From contig NOKP01000016.1 of NCBI GenBank assembly GCA_002682825.1, forward strand, positions 1,081,660 through 1,145,659: DNA of 64,000 nucleotides. Reading direction: 5' to 3'. The notes under the pieces were generated by a model that saw only the letters and a list, made by a program, of their open reading frames with translations, searched no databases and was not told the DNA's origin. Positions within the stretch are counted from its first letter, which is position 1, and the number at the start of each line of letters is the position of its first letter. The position numbers and the translations under genes were made by a program. This stretch comes from Neonectria sp. B-13 (taxonomy: Eukaryota > Ascomycota > Sordariomycetes > Hypocreales > Nectriaceae). Shown one piece after another: positions 43,622 through 55,500 of this stretch.

Positions 43622-45256
43622 ATGACCACCAACGCCCTGCCTGCTTCCGCAAGCTCCGCCTTCGACTATATCATTGTCGGAGGCGGCACTGCCGGCTGTG
43701 TACTGGCCTCCCGCCTGTCCACCTACCTCCCCGAGAGCAAGGTCCTGCTTATTGAGGCTGGCCCCTCCGACTTCGACCTCAACAACGTCCTCGACCTCCG
43801 CGAATGGCTCAGTCTCCTCGGCGGTGACCTCGACTATGACTATGGTACCACCGAGCAGCCCATGGGTAACAGCCACATCCGTCACTCTCGCGCAAAGGTC
43901 CTCGGCGGTTGCTCCTCCCACAACACCCTCATCTCCTTCCGTCCCTTCAGACACGATATGGACCGCTGGGTCGCCCAGGGCTGCGACGGCTGGGACTTCG
44001 ACACCGTCATGCGTCATGTCGACAACCTGCGCAACTCCATCACCCCTGTCCACCCCCGACACCGCAACCAGCTGTGCAAGGACTGGGTTAAGTCGTGCTC
44101 CACCGCCATGGGCATTCCTGTCATCACTGACTTCAACCACGAGATTGCCGAGAAGGGCCAGCTGACTCAAGGAGCCGGCTTCTTCTCCATCTCCTACAAC
44201 CCCGATAACGGCCGCCGAAGCAGTGCCTCCGTCGCCTACATCCACCCTATCCTGCGTGGTGATGAGCGACGACCTAACCTAACTGTCCTCACCGAGGCTC
44301 ACGTCTCTAAGCTCATTGTCGAGAACGACATCGCCTCTGGAATTGTCCTCACCCTCAAGTCGGGCGAGAAGCACACCCTCAAGGCTCGCAAGGAGACCAT
44401 TCTCTGTGCCGGTGCCGTTGACACTCCCCGTCTCCTCCTCCACTCGGGCATTGGTCCTCGCGCCCAGCTCGAGAGCCTCGGCATTCCTGTTGTCAAGGAC
44501 ATTCCTGGTGTCGGGGAAAACCTCCTCGACCACCCCGAGAGCATCATCATGTGGGAGCTGAACCGCCCCGTACCCGCCAACCAGACCACCATGGACTCGG
44601 ATGCCGGCATCTTCCTGCGCCGTGAACCCACCAACGCCGCCGGTAACGATGGCGACTCCGCCGATCTCATGATGCACTGCTACCAGATCCCCTTCACCCT
44701 CAACACGGAGCGACTTGGATATGACCTCATCCCCGACCGCTACGCCTTCTGCATGACCCCTAATATCCCTCGTCCTCGCTCCCGCGGCCGCATCTATCTG
44801 ACCTCGGCCGACCCCAGCGTCAAGCCCGCACTTGACTTCCGTTACTTCACCGACCCCGAGGGATATGATGCCGCCACCTTGGTCCACGGCATTAAGGCTG
44901 CCCGTAAGATCGCCCAGCAGGACCCTTTCAAGGGCTGGCTTAAGCGCGAGGTCGCTCCCGGACCCAAGGTACAGACCGATGAGGAGATTAGCGAGTACGC
45001 GCGACGCGTCGCGCACACCGTCTACCACCCTGCTGGCACCACTAAGATGGGTGACCTGTCCCGTGATGAGATGGCTGTGGTGGACTCTAAGCTTAAGGTC
45101 CGCGGTATTGGCAAGCTGCGCATCGTCGATGCCGGTGTTTTCCCCGAGATGCCCACCGTTAACCCCATGGTGACTGTTCTGGCTGTTGGAGAGCGCGCAG
45201 CGGAGCTTATCGCCATGGACGAGGGCTGGAAGCTTGAGAACCGATCCCGCCTGTAA
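43622..45256 (+). CDS. Choline oxidase (GMC family flavoenzyme)
   Basis: This enzyme oxidises choline to betaine aldehyde (and can go on to betaine) using covalently bound FAD. It is 544 aa in one exon; the ATG at 43622 begins MTTNALPASASSAFDYIIVG, directly leading into the dinucleotide-binding motif GGGTAGC (residues 20-26). The GGCSSHNT motif places His100 at the flavin-linking position of Arthrobacter choline oxidase (His99). Glu306 (HPES) matches the trimethylammonium-binding Glu312. His352, His469 (VYHPAGT) and Asn514 (TVNPMVT) match the catalytic His351, His466 and Asn510. Thr102 replaces active-site Ser101. It pairs with betaine aldehyde dehydrogenase for glycine betaine formation. Other GMC alcohol oxidases are less likely given the choline-site residues. 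Confidence 0.9.
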   Translation: MTTNALPASASSAFDYIIVGGGTAGCVLASRLSTYLPESKVLLIEAGPSDFDLNNVLDLREWLSLLGGDLDYDYGTTEQPMGNSHIRHSRAKVLGGCSSHNTLISFRPFRHDMDRWVAQGCDGWDFDTVMRHVDNLRNSITPVHPRHRNQLCKDWVKSCSTAMGIPVITDFNHEIAEKGQLTQGAGFFSISYNPDNGRRSSASVAYIHPILRGDERRPNLTVLTEAHVSKLIVENDIASGIVLTLKSGEKHTLKARKETILCAGAVDTPRLLLHSGIGPRAQLESLGIPVVKDIPGVGENLLDHPESIIMWELNRPVPANQTTMDSDAGIFLRREPTNAAGNDGDSADLMMHCYQIPFTLNTERLGYDLIPDRYAFCMTPNIPRPRSRGRIYLTSADPSVKPALDFRYFTDPEGYDAATLVHGIKAARKIAQQDPFKGWLKREVAPGPKVQTDEEISEYARRVAHTVYHPAGTTKMGDLSRDEMAVVDSKLKVRGIGKLRIVDAGVFPEMPTVNPMVTVLAVGERAAELIAMDEGWKLENRSRL

Positions 45257-46847
45257 GCGATGGCGAAAGATTGGTAGTTTGTCACCCGATTAGGCCGGCA
45301 GGGTATGGAGTGCTGGTTCATGTATCATATAATATTGCCGCGTCGGCGCTTATAGCCGTATGCGGACCAGCGTATTATGGAGGTAAAATAACGCGAGATA
45401 GCGATGTCAAAGTTAAGACGTTCCGGATACACTGCGTGAGCATTTGAGTGTGAATGCAAACTTTTGTGGGACTATTTGTGATGAAGTCGCCACGAGTGAG
45501 ATGCCCAATAGGGAGAGCTTTGCCCTGGGATGGTATTGGAATGGCCATTCTCGCGCCCCACGTAACCTTAAGCTTCGGGGAGATAGGAAGACCATCGGAG
45601 GAACTGCGGGTGATGGCCATTGATTATGCGGTAAATTCGACCGTCGGACCTGTCTGAAGAGCATACGGGCGAGGGTGCTGGCCGGGAGTAACGGGCCGAC
45701 AAGGAGGTCTGGGCGGAGAAGCCGAGAGTCTGTGCTTGTGAGCTGAGAACCCTGTTTAATCTGGAGAAGCAATAGTTAGGAGAAGAGGCGTCGTTGTTGG
45801 TCATGGAGAAAACCAATGTCAAGTTGAGCTGAGTTAAGCGGACAGTTGTGTTTTGGAAGTCAGCAGGTTGGGGCCTGTTCCAGGAAGACTGGATGACGGA
45901 TGGATGAGGTTGCCGGCGAAGCATGGGACACTGGCTACAGATGGCGTGCATTCACGATCCATGCGACGTTGTTCTCCTCGCATCCATGAAGGCCCCCCTG
46001 TTCGATGCGTGGGATTGCCTTGCGGATAATCTCGAAATCGAGACGGGAACAACGACAGGTAAGATCGATCGGGAAAGAAGAGTAAAGATGGGCCAAGGGG
46101 GTGTTTTTGGCAGGTAAGGGACGGATCGGCCGACGATTAGACCTACAACCTCGTTCGCTGCTGGATGCGCAGAGACTTGGTGGTCAATAACGAGCTAACG
46201 GTACTGGCTCGAAGTTAGCGACATGGAGGGCCGCGGAGCCGTGCATCCATCAGCATGGGATATGGTGGGGAGGGAAGGATTGTGAGGGGTTGCTTGTGGG
46301 GGGCTGACCGGGAATTTCGGGGCGGAGGCTCTTGGACCGAAGGCGTTTGGTTGACGGATGTCAGGGCCGACAACTGCTGCAAGATCCACTTGGTTCGGTG
46401 TCGCATTGTTGACCCAAACCGACCGACTAACGACTAACGAGGGGCGTCGTGTGTTCAAAGTTGAAGACCTCGCGTGAGTGAGGGCAAAAGGGGTGCCCTT
46501 ATAAGCCCGGTCCGTCCAGCCGCCCGTCAATCTGGCTGATCATCCATCCAGCTGGGATGTGTCGTTTGTCGAGATCATAGCAGGAACTACGGCGAGACTT
46601 ATTAGGCCTGAGCAATATCATCAGCTGGTTTCTCCATCCTTAACCTCGAACGGTATTGTTGTTCGGTCGACCTACACATCCATCTCTTCTTCCTTTCACT
46701 CGTAACCACGAATACCCCACTCCGAGCCTCGATTCTTGCCGTCAATCGCTGGCGAGTCTTTGTTCATAGTGAAGTGCTGGGATCTTGGTGATCAGCTCCT
46801 CCATTCACGACGCAAGGAGCAACAGTCGCAGCATCAGGACCAGGACC
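45257..46847. other. Intergenic, no gene seen
   Basis: GC-balanced. The left part holds the 3' region of choline oxidase, the right part the promoter of the DUF1479 gene. A TATAAG at 46500-46505 and a pyrimidine-rich leader (46630-46740) are compatible with a promoter. The open frames present look random. Confidence 0.45.
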
Positions 46848-49310
46848 ATGGCGACATCCTCAGTCGACCTGCCCCCACAACCCGAAGAGGAGGCCACACA
46901 GCCAGCCATACTCGATCGTGCCCGCGGCTTGGCGTCTGCTATTGGTGCAGCTGCAGTGGCGGTGGCAGGGCATCATGGGCTGGGAGACGTCGTTTTGGGA
47001 GGAGAAGGAGTTTATAGAGCTTCCGGAGAAGGAAAACGAGGGGATGGCGATGGAGACAGAGAAGGAGGAGACAGACGCGAGACGGAGGAAATGGAAGGCG
47101 TGACCTCAGAGCCGCTAACAGCACCATCGGAACCAGAATCGAATGAAGCAGGCAGCGGAGGGGGGTTCTTTCCAAATGAGACCGATTTGACAGGCCGACG
47201 GGGCAGGAGCGCGCTCTCCCGTTCCCGCCCACTGACAAGCCGTCCGGATAATACAAGCCCCCCCTCGTACCATCCGCCCACCTCCAAAGCCACGCCCACC
47301 ACTGCGACAGTAACGGCAGTAACTACAACCGCGACATCCATCGCACATACACATGGCGGACGAATCACCAAAATCCGGCACCGACCAACTGCATCAGCTT
47401 CCATGACCAACCTGGCGGCAGCAGTGGCAGCAGCAATCGCGACATCCAAGGCAGCGAAAGCTACGCCCGCGGCAGCGGCGCCAGCAAAGACAGCGGGCTC
47501 AGGAGCATCGACAGCCTCCGTTCTGTCTAGAACCATGACCCCACGAGCTTCGACTCCACAAGCGGCGACGGCGAAGGCGATGGCGGGGACGACACCGCCC
47601 GTAGTTGCGTCTGCGACAACGTCGTCAAGGCCCTCCTCCGTACCCGCCAACATGACCGCCGCCACCGCCGCCGCAATTGACAATGACGCTCCCGTCCTCT
47701 CCTTCTGGGGCCCAAAGCCCGTCCCTCTACCCTCGCGCTTCGCCCGAATCAAGCGCAACCTCATTCGCGGTCACGAGGCCGAGCTTGAGACGAGCTGGGT
47801 CCGCCTCATCAATGCCCTTCGTGCCGAGGTTGATCACATTGAGGCTCTCGGTGCTCACTTGATCCCATCCATCGAGTTCGCCGACATAGACGACACATCG
47901 CAGTCCGCCCGCTTCGGTCGTGATCTCCGGCGCTACGGCGTTGGTGTCATTCGAAAGGTGGTCCCGAAACCTGATGCTGACATCGCCGTGCGTGAGACGG
48001 TCCAGTACCTCAACAGCAAGAGTCGCATCAAGGCCCAGCAACATGACCCCGCGTGTTTCGACTTCTTCTGGACCCCTGCCCAGGTGCGCGCTCGCGCTCA
48101 CCCTGGCGTCTTGACCGCCCAGCGCTTCATGATGAACCTCTGGGAGACCAGCCCCGACGACCGACTCGTCACCCGACTGCCCATTACCTATGTGGACCGG
48201 CTGCGGGTACACGGAGCCGGCGAAGCCCGGCCCCACGACCTCAACGTTCCGCCGCTCGAACCCCCACAGTCGGCCGATGACTGGATCAAGGCCCTCGAAT
48301 CCTCCGCCGGCATCATCGCCCAGGTCGACAACGGCTCCCTCGAGCGCTGGGAGCCCGACGGCTACCAGCATGCAGGCACCTACAACCATGTTTTCCATGG
48401 CCGCTGGGAAGATCACGACCCGTGGGAATGCGCTAGCCGTGTCTCCGCCACCATGGATCTCTACAACGGCTACGGCGCATGCACTATATTTCGCATGTTC
48501 CAAGGCGTCCTGGCACTGTCTAACGTAGAGCCTGGCATGGTCCGACTTTTGCCGTCCCCCAAGCTCGCGACGGCCTATTATTTACTACGGCCATTCTTCA
48601 GCACCCGGACTCCACCCCCGGACCTCCGCAGCGGACCTGAGTGGGAGGCATATCTTGATCCAAGCAACTGGAAGCTCGAGAGAGATCCTGATTCCATCAT
48701 ACATGGGGCTGTTCCAGGTCACGCTCAGAGAATCACCGAGCACTGGCATCCCCATCTTCATTTGAGAGGAAGTATGATTACTCTTCCCACCCTTCAATCC
48801 GGCGACTACATCTTTTGGCATCCCGACCTCCCATACTATCTCTCGAGCAACAACTATGGCCTCAAGACCCCGAGCGGCATCAACGACAATGTCAGCATGC
48901 TTTTGTATGTGCCGGCGGCCCCTCTAACCCAAACCAATGCTCTTTACCTAGCTCGCCAGAGGAAGGCCTTCCAACGGGGTCATCCAGGCCCCGATTTTGA
49001 CTCTACCGGCTTGGGGGCTGTGGTGGAAGACGCCGATACACGCCCTGGTGAGAAGGAGATTGCCGAGTTTGGTGGTCCTGCCGCCTTGCAGGCAATGGGC
49101 CTGGCTCCCTGGGAGGTTGCTGGGACTCGCGCCGGCACACCACCCAGTGACAGGCCCAAATCCAAGGACGACGATCTTGAGATGGAGGCTGAGGCCGAGA
49201 CGAAGAGCTTGACAAGCGCCTCATCCGCCTCGCATGCCGAGGCCGAGGTCGTTCGCTTAGCCAACATTATTCTCTTTCCAGATCGATCTATGCTTGGGTA
49301 TTCCGTCTAA
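46848..49310 (+). CDS. DUF1479/Gig2-like protein with long low-complexity N-terminus
   Basis: This is a single-exon gene of 820 aa. The start is ATG 46848 (AGGACCATGGCG, good context), the first ATG in frame. Residues ~1-275 are Ala/Thr/Ser/Pro-rich, with Gly/Glu/Arg blocks, and look disordered. From FWGPKPVPLPSRFARIKRNL onward it matches DUF1479 (bacterial YbiU, fungal Gig2-like): IPSIEFADID, FGRDLRRYGVGVIRKVV, TYVDRLRVHGAGEARPHDLNV, YNGYGACTIFRMFQGVLALS, ITEHWHPHLHL, GDYIFWHPDLPYYL. The family is predicted to have a 2-oxoglutarate/Fe(II) oxygenase-like fold. The His residues in EHWHPHL and the HPD motif are candidate metal ligands, which is inference. The C-terminal ~45 residues are acidic and Ser-rich. 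Substrate unknown. It is convergent with the NRPS, 237 bp apart. Confidence 0.78.
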   Translation: MATSSVDLPPQPEEEATQPAILDRARGLASAIGAAAVAVAGHHGLGDVVLGGEGVYRASGEGKRGDGDGDREGGDRRETEEMEGVTSEPLTAPSEPESNEAGSGGGFFPNETDLTGRRGRSALSRSRPLTSRPDNTSPPSYHPPTSKATPTTATVTAVTTTATSIAHTHGGRITKIRHRPTASASMTNLAAAVAAAIATSKAAKATPAAAAPAKTAGSGASTASVLSRTMTPRASTPQAATAKAMAGTTPPVVASATTSSRPSSVPANMTAATAAAIDNDAPVLSFWGPKPVPLPSRFARIKRNLIRGHEAELETSWVRLINALRAEVDHIEALGAHLIPSIEFADIDDTSQSARFGRDLRRYGVGVIRKVVPKPDADIAVRETVQYLNSKSRIKAQQHDPACFDFFWTPAQVRARAHPGVLTAQRFMMNLWETSPDDRLVTRLPITYVDRLRVHGAGEARPHDLNVPPLEPPQSADDWIKALESSAGIIAQVDNGSLERWEPDGYQHAGTYNHVFHGRWEDHDPWECASRVSATMDLYNGYGACTIFRMFQGVLALSNVEPGMVRLLPSPKLATAYYLLRPFFSTRTPPPDLRSGPEWEAYLDPSNWKLERDPDSIIHGAVPGHAQRITEHWHPHLHLRGSMITLPTLQSGDYIFWHPDLPYYLSSNNYGLKTPSGINDNVSMLLYVPAAPLTQTNALYLARQRKAFQRGHPGPDFDSTGLGAVVEDADTRPGEKEIAEFGGPAALQAMGLAPWEVAGTRAGTPPSDRPKSKDDDLEMEAEAETKSLTSASSASHAEAEVVRLANIILFPDRSMLGYSV

Positions 49311-49547
49311 GTAGCCACGAGTGGCCCAGTGTTCGTTCACGACCAGGTCAGGGCACTCATGTTGGACCATACAAGAGACATGTGTATATAGAGGGCTGGG
49401 GCATATTTTGCATCAATCTGGCGTTGACTGTTTAGGCCTTGATGGTTCTGGCCCCTCATGGGATGAATCATGACATTGATCCTTATTACATAACTCATGA
49501 ATCTCATTTCCAATAGCACAGAACGCCGTCCCCTTTATACTTTTCAT

Positions 49548-52500
49548 CTATATAGTAATATCTTCTAGCCTTAAGACAATTTCCGAGACAATTTCCCTTG
49601 CATCGTCGCCTGATACTTGCTGACGAGATCCAAAAACTCCAATGTCGAGTCCAGAGTCTTGGACTGAGGCCTCAATATCCACTGCCATCTATGACATAAC
49701 GATATTAGTCTCTCTGCTAGTGAGATAATAGTGGTTGAACAACTTACTGGGTAGCCCTTCTTGACTATATTATCCTGCATCTGCGCATAGGATGCAAGGA
49801 GAGCAGGCCCATTGCTAGAGTCTCCCACCGCTCCATCTGATATCAGCTTGATCCGCCCAGCACCTGTCTCTGGCTTGTTCGGGAGACTAAGGAAATTCAC
49901 GAAAGATGTGATGTTAACTCCAGTCCAGCTGTGAATTTCCCAGAGACCGACGTCTGTTCGGCCCTCTGAGGTGATCAGGTGGATGTCTTGCTGAATGGCC
50001 ATAGCCACGTCAACGAGCGACAGAGCCCTGGGCGTTTCCACCCTCAATGGGACCAGGTTCAACGTCGGGTAGGTGGACGGGAGACCATGCCCCGCGGCTC
50101 GATTGGCGAGGTAGATGCCAAAGGTGACCGACGCGACATTCTCTCTCCTGGCGAGTACCTTAGCGTATGCTGCTAGGAACAGAGACTGGGTGGAGATTCC
50201 AGACTGAGCAGCAGTCTTTCTGATGGTGGTCAGGTCAGAGAGTGCAGACTTCGCAAGGTATGACACTCGTTCTTTCACATCGCTTGGGAATATACGCTCT
50301 GTAAGTGATGGGGTGCCTTGTAGGTACTGCGTCCAGAACGCTCGTCTGGCCTCGCGGGCATTGTACGATACCTGATTGGCGGTCCACTGCCTCCATTGCG
50401 AGATGCCAAACTCGGCGTTCACATCGGCACCACCTAACAGATCCGAGAACCGCTGCAAGAGAGCCGGGAGACTGACTCCATCATATAGGGCATGATGCAG
50501 TCTCAAATGGAACGTCCACGACTTCATCTCGTCTTGTTCCACCCGGGCCCTTATCAACGGCTCAAGCAAGTGGCCTTTTTCGTGACTGTGCGTCGTTGAT
50601 CCCAATGGAATGCGATGGTCTTTGAGAATCGCCTGCAGGAATGGAACCTCTTTGGAATCGGTGGCAACAAAACATGTTCGCAGAAGTGTCGTTTCAGATA
50701 CGAGTTTGTCCCAGGCCGCCTGGATGCTCTTTAACTCAGTCGGGCCCTCAATGATGAATGGAAATTCTGGGTAGAAGACACATCCCTCTGCATTCTCCCA
50801 TGCGCTCAACATGTAGACTTGCATTGGAAGAGCTGGGAGGAGCTCAACCTGATCCTTGGATACGCCAAACTTCGCAAGAAGCTTGTCAGTCTCGACAAAT
50901 TTGGGCACTTCCCAAGACGGGGGGCTTGCAGTAGTCTGTGTTTTGCTACCGGTAGAAGTGAACGCGATCTCGGCCATGTGGGAAATGCTAGTGGCTCTGA
51001 TGAGATCCTGGGGACGTAGGTTGATGCCCTTTTTGCCGAGAAGCGACGCCACCTTGATCGCACTGATGGAGTCGAGTCCGAGGTTGTACAGATTGTCGGA
51101 CTTCCTGATTGACGTGACCGGAACACTCGAGACTTGGTGAAGTGTTTGTCGGATTTCCGACGTGGTCTCGTCCCATGTTTCGCTCTCATCAATAGACTCT
51201 TCCACGACCGCAGAGCTCTCGGGCGAGACGATATCCTTGAGCAGGATCGACGCCATGCCACAAATTGAGACTCCTTGCTCTTCAAAGGACAGAATGTCCG
51301 ATGCGTCCGACGTCATCAAAAATCGCATGATTGCGTCAAGCTTCCTGATCAATGATTCAGGACCTTCCGCCAAGCAGTACTCGGGTTGGCATGCAACTCT
51401 CCAGATGAGACTATCGGCCACCGCTTCAGCCTCAACGCACACGGGGTACTCAGTCGCTGATGATCCTCCAACTGACTTCAACATCAGGTCAGTCGTCTCA
51501 TTTCCAGGTGATCTCTGGAGGATGAAAAGAGTGTTGAACAATCCGAGCCCATCGACATTGGCAGCGAGCTGCGCTTTTCGAAGGGGGTAGTTTTGGAACT
51601 CGCGAATGTCTCCCATATTTTCTTCCAGGTACCGTAGGAAGGCCGATGGGGATCCATACAGAACACAACGCAGCGCGACGGTGTTCATTGTCGGAAACAC
51701 GAGATTCTGGGCTTCATCAAAGTCGCGACCAGAGACGACGACTCCGAACGTTACGTCGAGAGTCTGCATCTGCTGGGCTAACATGATAGCCCAGCAAGCC
51801 TGGCACAGAGCTTGGAGGCTAATGGATTGTTGCTTGCAGAAGGACATAATCTCTGAGAGACGTAGCGTTGACGGTTGCTCTCCTCGTTGCAGTTCGGTCG
51901 TGTGCTCAACACCTCGAAGCTCCTTCTTGGGCAGAAGTGTAGGCGCGGCTCCCTCCAAGTATTGATTCCAGAAATCCTTTGCGTCTGAGCTCTCAACGGC
52001 TGTGACATGGGAGAGGAATGAATTCACAGAGGCTCTCGGCGTTTGCTTTCCATGGTAAGCCGCTTGGAGATCTTGAAAGAGTAGGTTGAGGGACCACCCA
52101 TCATAAAGAGCATGCGCTATTGAGAGAACAACGAATCTCTGAGGCCCAAGTGTGGCAAGCGTCAACTGGAACAAGTGGTCTTGTGCTTTCCCGTCCCTTG
52201 CCAACTCCGTTGCTTTGGAAGTGATGCGGTTGACGTCGCCGAATTGATCCAAGCGGACATGCTGAATATCAACGTCGGATGTTTTGGACACGATTTGGCA
52301 GTACGTCATGTCTAGGCCGTCAACGGCAACCTCGAAAAAGTTCGTCCTCAAAATTGGGGAACGATTGATGACTTCCAGCCACGCGTCTTGGAGAACATTC
52401 GTGTCCACAGAGTCAGAAATTTCGAGGATATCGTGGTTGTAGTACGATTCGAAATTGGACTGGAGCATCCCGGCAACCATTGACTCTTGAAGGGGCGTAG

Positions 52501-55500
52501 GTGGGAGCGCCGTTTCAATCTTCTCCAAATCGACACCTGAGCTTTCCAGGTACTGCCATAGCTTGCTCTTTGTGTCCTGGAGTGAGCCATTGACGTTGGT
52601 GGCATCAGTGCCGGTTGAGATTGACTTGTTCAACTCTTCAATGATCTTGGCGATTGATTGACAGCGCATGATTTGCGAGGGTGCTAGGTAAATATCTTGT
52701 CTCTTGAGCTTGGCCGACAGTTTGATGATATCAATGCTGTCAAGTCCAAGCTCTAGTACGGTCACCGATTCTGACACGTCTCGGGATGAAACATTGGCGA
52801 GCAGAGCGATTTCCAGCTGCACCACGAGAGCCTTCTCGGTCCACTGGAACTCCTCAACCACTTCGGTTGGGGTACGGGCAGTCTCGACATCTTGGCTGGT
52901 CGTGTTCTCTTGCCTAGTTCCGATTGGAACATCGCTGTCTGGAGCCTCTTCCATGAAAATGATGTTTTGCTCAAGCTGGTCAAGCAGCTCTTCCAACTTT
53001 TCAGGTGTGGCTATGTGTCCTTGCGCAACGAGAGTAAATCGGAGGTTGCCGTCGCGTGAAGAAACAACTTCAAGAGCAAGTGGATAGTCGGGGCTCCCGT
53101 GATTGTCAACAACCTCCCATGGTAACGAGCCTTCGTTTCGAGGTGTCTCAATCTGGAAAGCAAAGAGATTGTCGAATAATGCCTTGCCGCCTGAACACCA
53201 CTTCTGAATATTCTTCAGAGGAACATGTTGGAAGTCGAGAACCGCCGTGTTGAAGTCGTGGCATTGGCGGATGAGCGACGACCAGGTCTGCTTCTGGAGG
53301 GGCTCGGAGTGGAATGGGACTGTGTTGAAGAGCGGACCAACTGTGTGCTCGATGTTTTCCAGCTCGATCGCTCTGCCTGAAACAATGACGCCAATAGTTG
53401 CACGGCTTGTCAAGTAGTTCTGAAGTGTAGCAGTCCACAACGCCAAGGAGACTGCTTGGAGGGTGACGTTTTGTGAGGATCGCACCGGCTCGAGTGCCTT
53501 TGCCGGCATTTCTCGCATAGCTGTGACGGAAATTCTCTCTGTTTGCTGTCCGAGATGTGGTACCGGCGTGAAGGACCACCCTTGGAGGTGTTCCTCCCAG
53601 AATTTCCTGCAGTTGACGTGTCTCAACAGCGGGCCGTGGCTGAGCGCCTCCAAGAAAGACGGGCCAGATGCTGCTTCTCTGCCGCTGTACTTTGCCATCA
53701 ACCTGTCCATCATGAGATCAAAGCTGTTCCCATCGTAAAGGGCGTGGAAGATATGGATGACGAGTCTTCTGGAATGGGGAGTTGTGAGATATGTAAGTCG
53801 TAGTGGCGTGGCGATGAGCAAGGTATTTTGTTGGATCCAATCCTGCTTCTGTTCTTCTAGATACTTTCCAAGATGTTCGTTCTCCTCGAGAGTGTGTTCC
53901 TTCCAAGCCAGAGACATATTTTTCAAAGCCACCTGAATAAAACCATCTGTTGTTGGGACAAAAGCCGTTCTGAGGATCGCTTCCGACTGCACAAGCTGTT
54001 CCCACGAAGTACGTAGCAGCTCTGCCGATGTTGTTTCTGCAAGCTCCAGATGAAAAGTGTTGAAATAAACATCCTGCAACTCGCTAGTCATGGTACGAGA
54101 AATGATGCCTTGTTGGAGGGGTGAGCAGGGAGCGATGTACTCAATATCTGCAGGCTTCACGCCGAGTTCACGGCAGACAACACCGCGATATCGGTGACCA
54201 CATGCCTGTATCGATTGCTTTACTTCTCGAGTGAACTTGTTCTTCTGGGTCGTAGAGGTCTTTGCCAAATTGTTAGCAAGGTCTCCAATGATTGGATACT
54301 TGAGCAGAACAACTGGTGAGGCGGCCTTGAGACCTCCAGCCCTCAAGAGAGCCGAGAGTCTCAGCGCAGTGATCGAGTCCACACCAACATCGAAGATGCT
54401 AGTCGACGAAGTCAAGTCTCCAGAACTTATATCACTGAACTCGGCTAGGACTTCAATCAATTTACCCATAGTCTCAACAGCAGCAGTCGAAACAGGTGTC
54501 GCAGCGGCGTGAGACAGCTCCATCAGTAGCTCGGGTGAGAGCTCGCCGAATAGCTCCTTAAGTTCCTTGACCTCAGCTTTGTTGTTTGAAGAGAGTGGGA
54601 TGTACGGGAGCGAGAAGATGTAGGTCGGTATCATGTAACCTGGAAGTCGCGCGCGGCAAGCCTCCTTGGCCTTCGCGCCTAACCCTCCATCATCTGAAAG
54701 GACTTGAAGGTTCCCGCCCCTTGGATTCTGACCGACAACGAAGGATACAAGCACATCCTTCCCACTTGTCCCATGTCGAGTCACAATGGTGGCGGTATCT
54801 TGGATCTCGCTGACGCCAGTGCGGATGGCATGGTTGATCTCAGCAATCTCAAGTCGCTGTCCGCGTAGCTTGACCTGGTCATCTGCTCGACCAAGAAATT
54901 CAAAGCAACCATCATGCAGCACTCGGACGAGATCTCCCGTTCTGTAGATTTTCTCGCCGAATTCTTTCAGGGTAGGAAAGCGCTCCTCTGTGAGTTCGGG
55001 TCGGTTCAAGTAGCCCTTGCCTACCAGCTTGCCTGAAACGCACAGCTCACCAACTCCACCACGAATGACTGGAATCTCGGTGCCTTGGCGAAAGACGTAT
55101 GAGCCAACGTTTGGGAACTGTTTTCCAATGTTGCTCGGCCGGCCATTGACAGGAACGCGTTGATACATGGTCACGCCAATGGTTGCTTCGGTGGGCCCGT
55201 AAGCGTTGTAGATGACGGCCTTGGGTCCCCACACATCCAGGATTTCCTGCTTCAACTGCTCACCACCAGTAATGAACACTCCACGACAGAGACTTGGGAC
55301 CTCGTCTGGGTGGGTGAGACGAGCCAAACTCGGGGTCAAGTCAATGTGTGTGATATCAAGTCTGTTGATCGTGGAAGTCAGGTCATCCAAGATGAGATCC
55401 TTGGGTGCTGCAACAACAGCAATGCCTACCGACCAGCTCCAATACTGCTCGAGAACAGAAACGTCGAAATGTAGTGCAGCAAACTGTAGCCATCGGGAGT

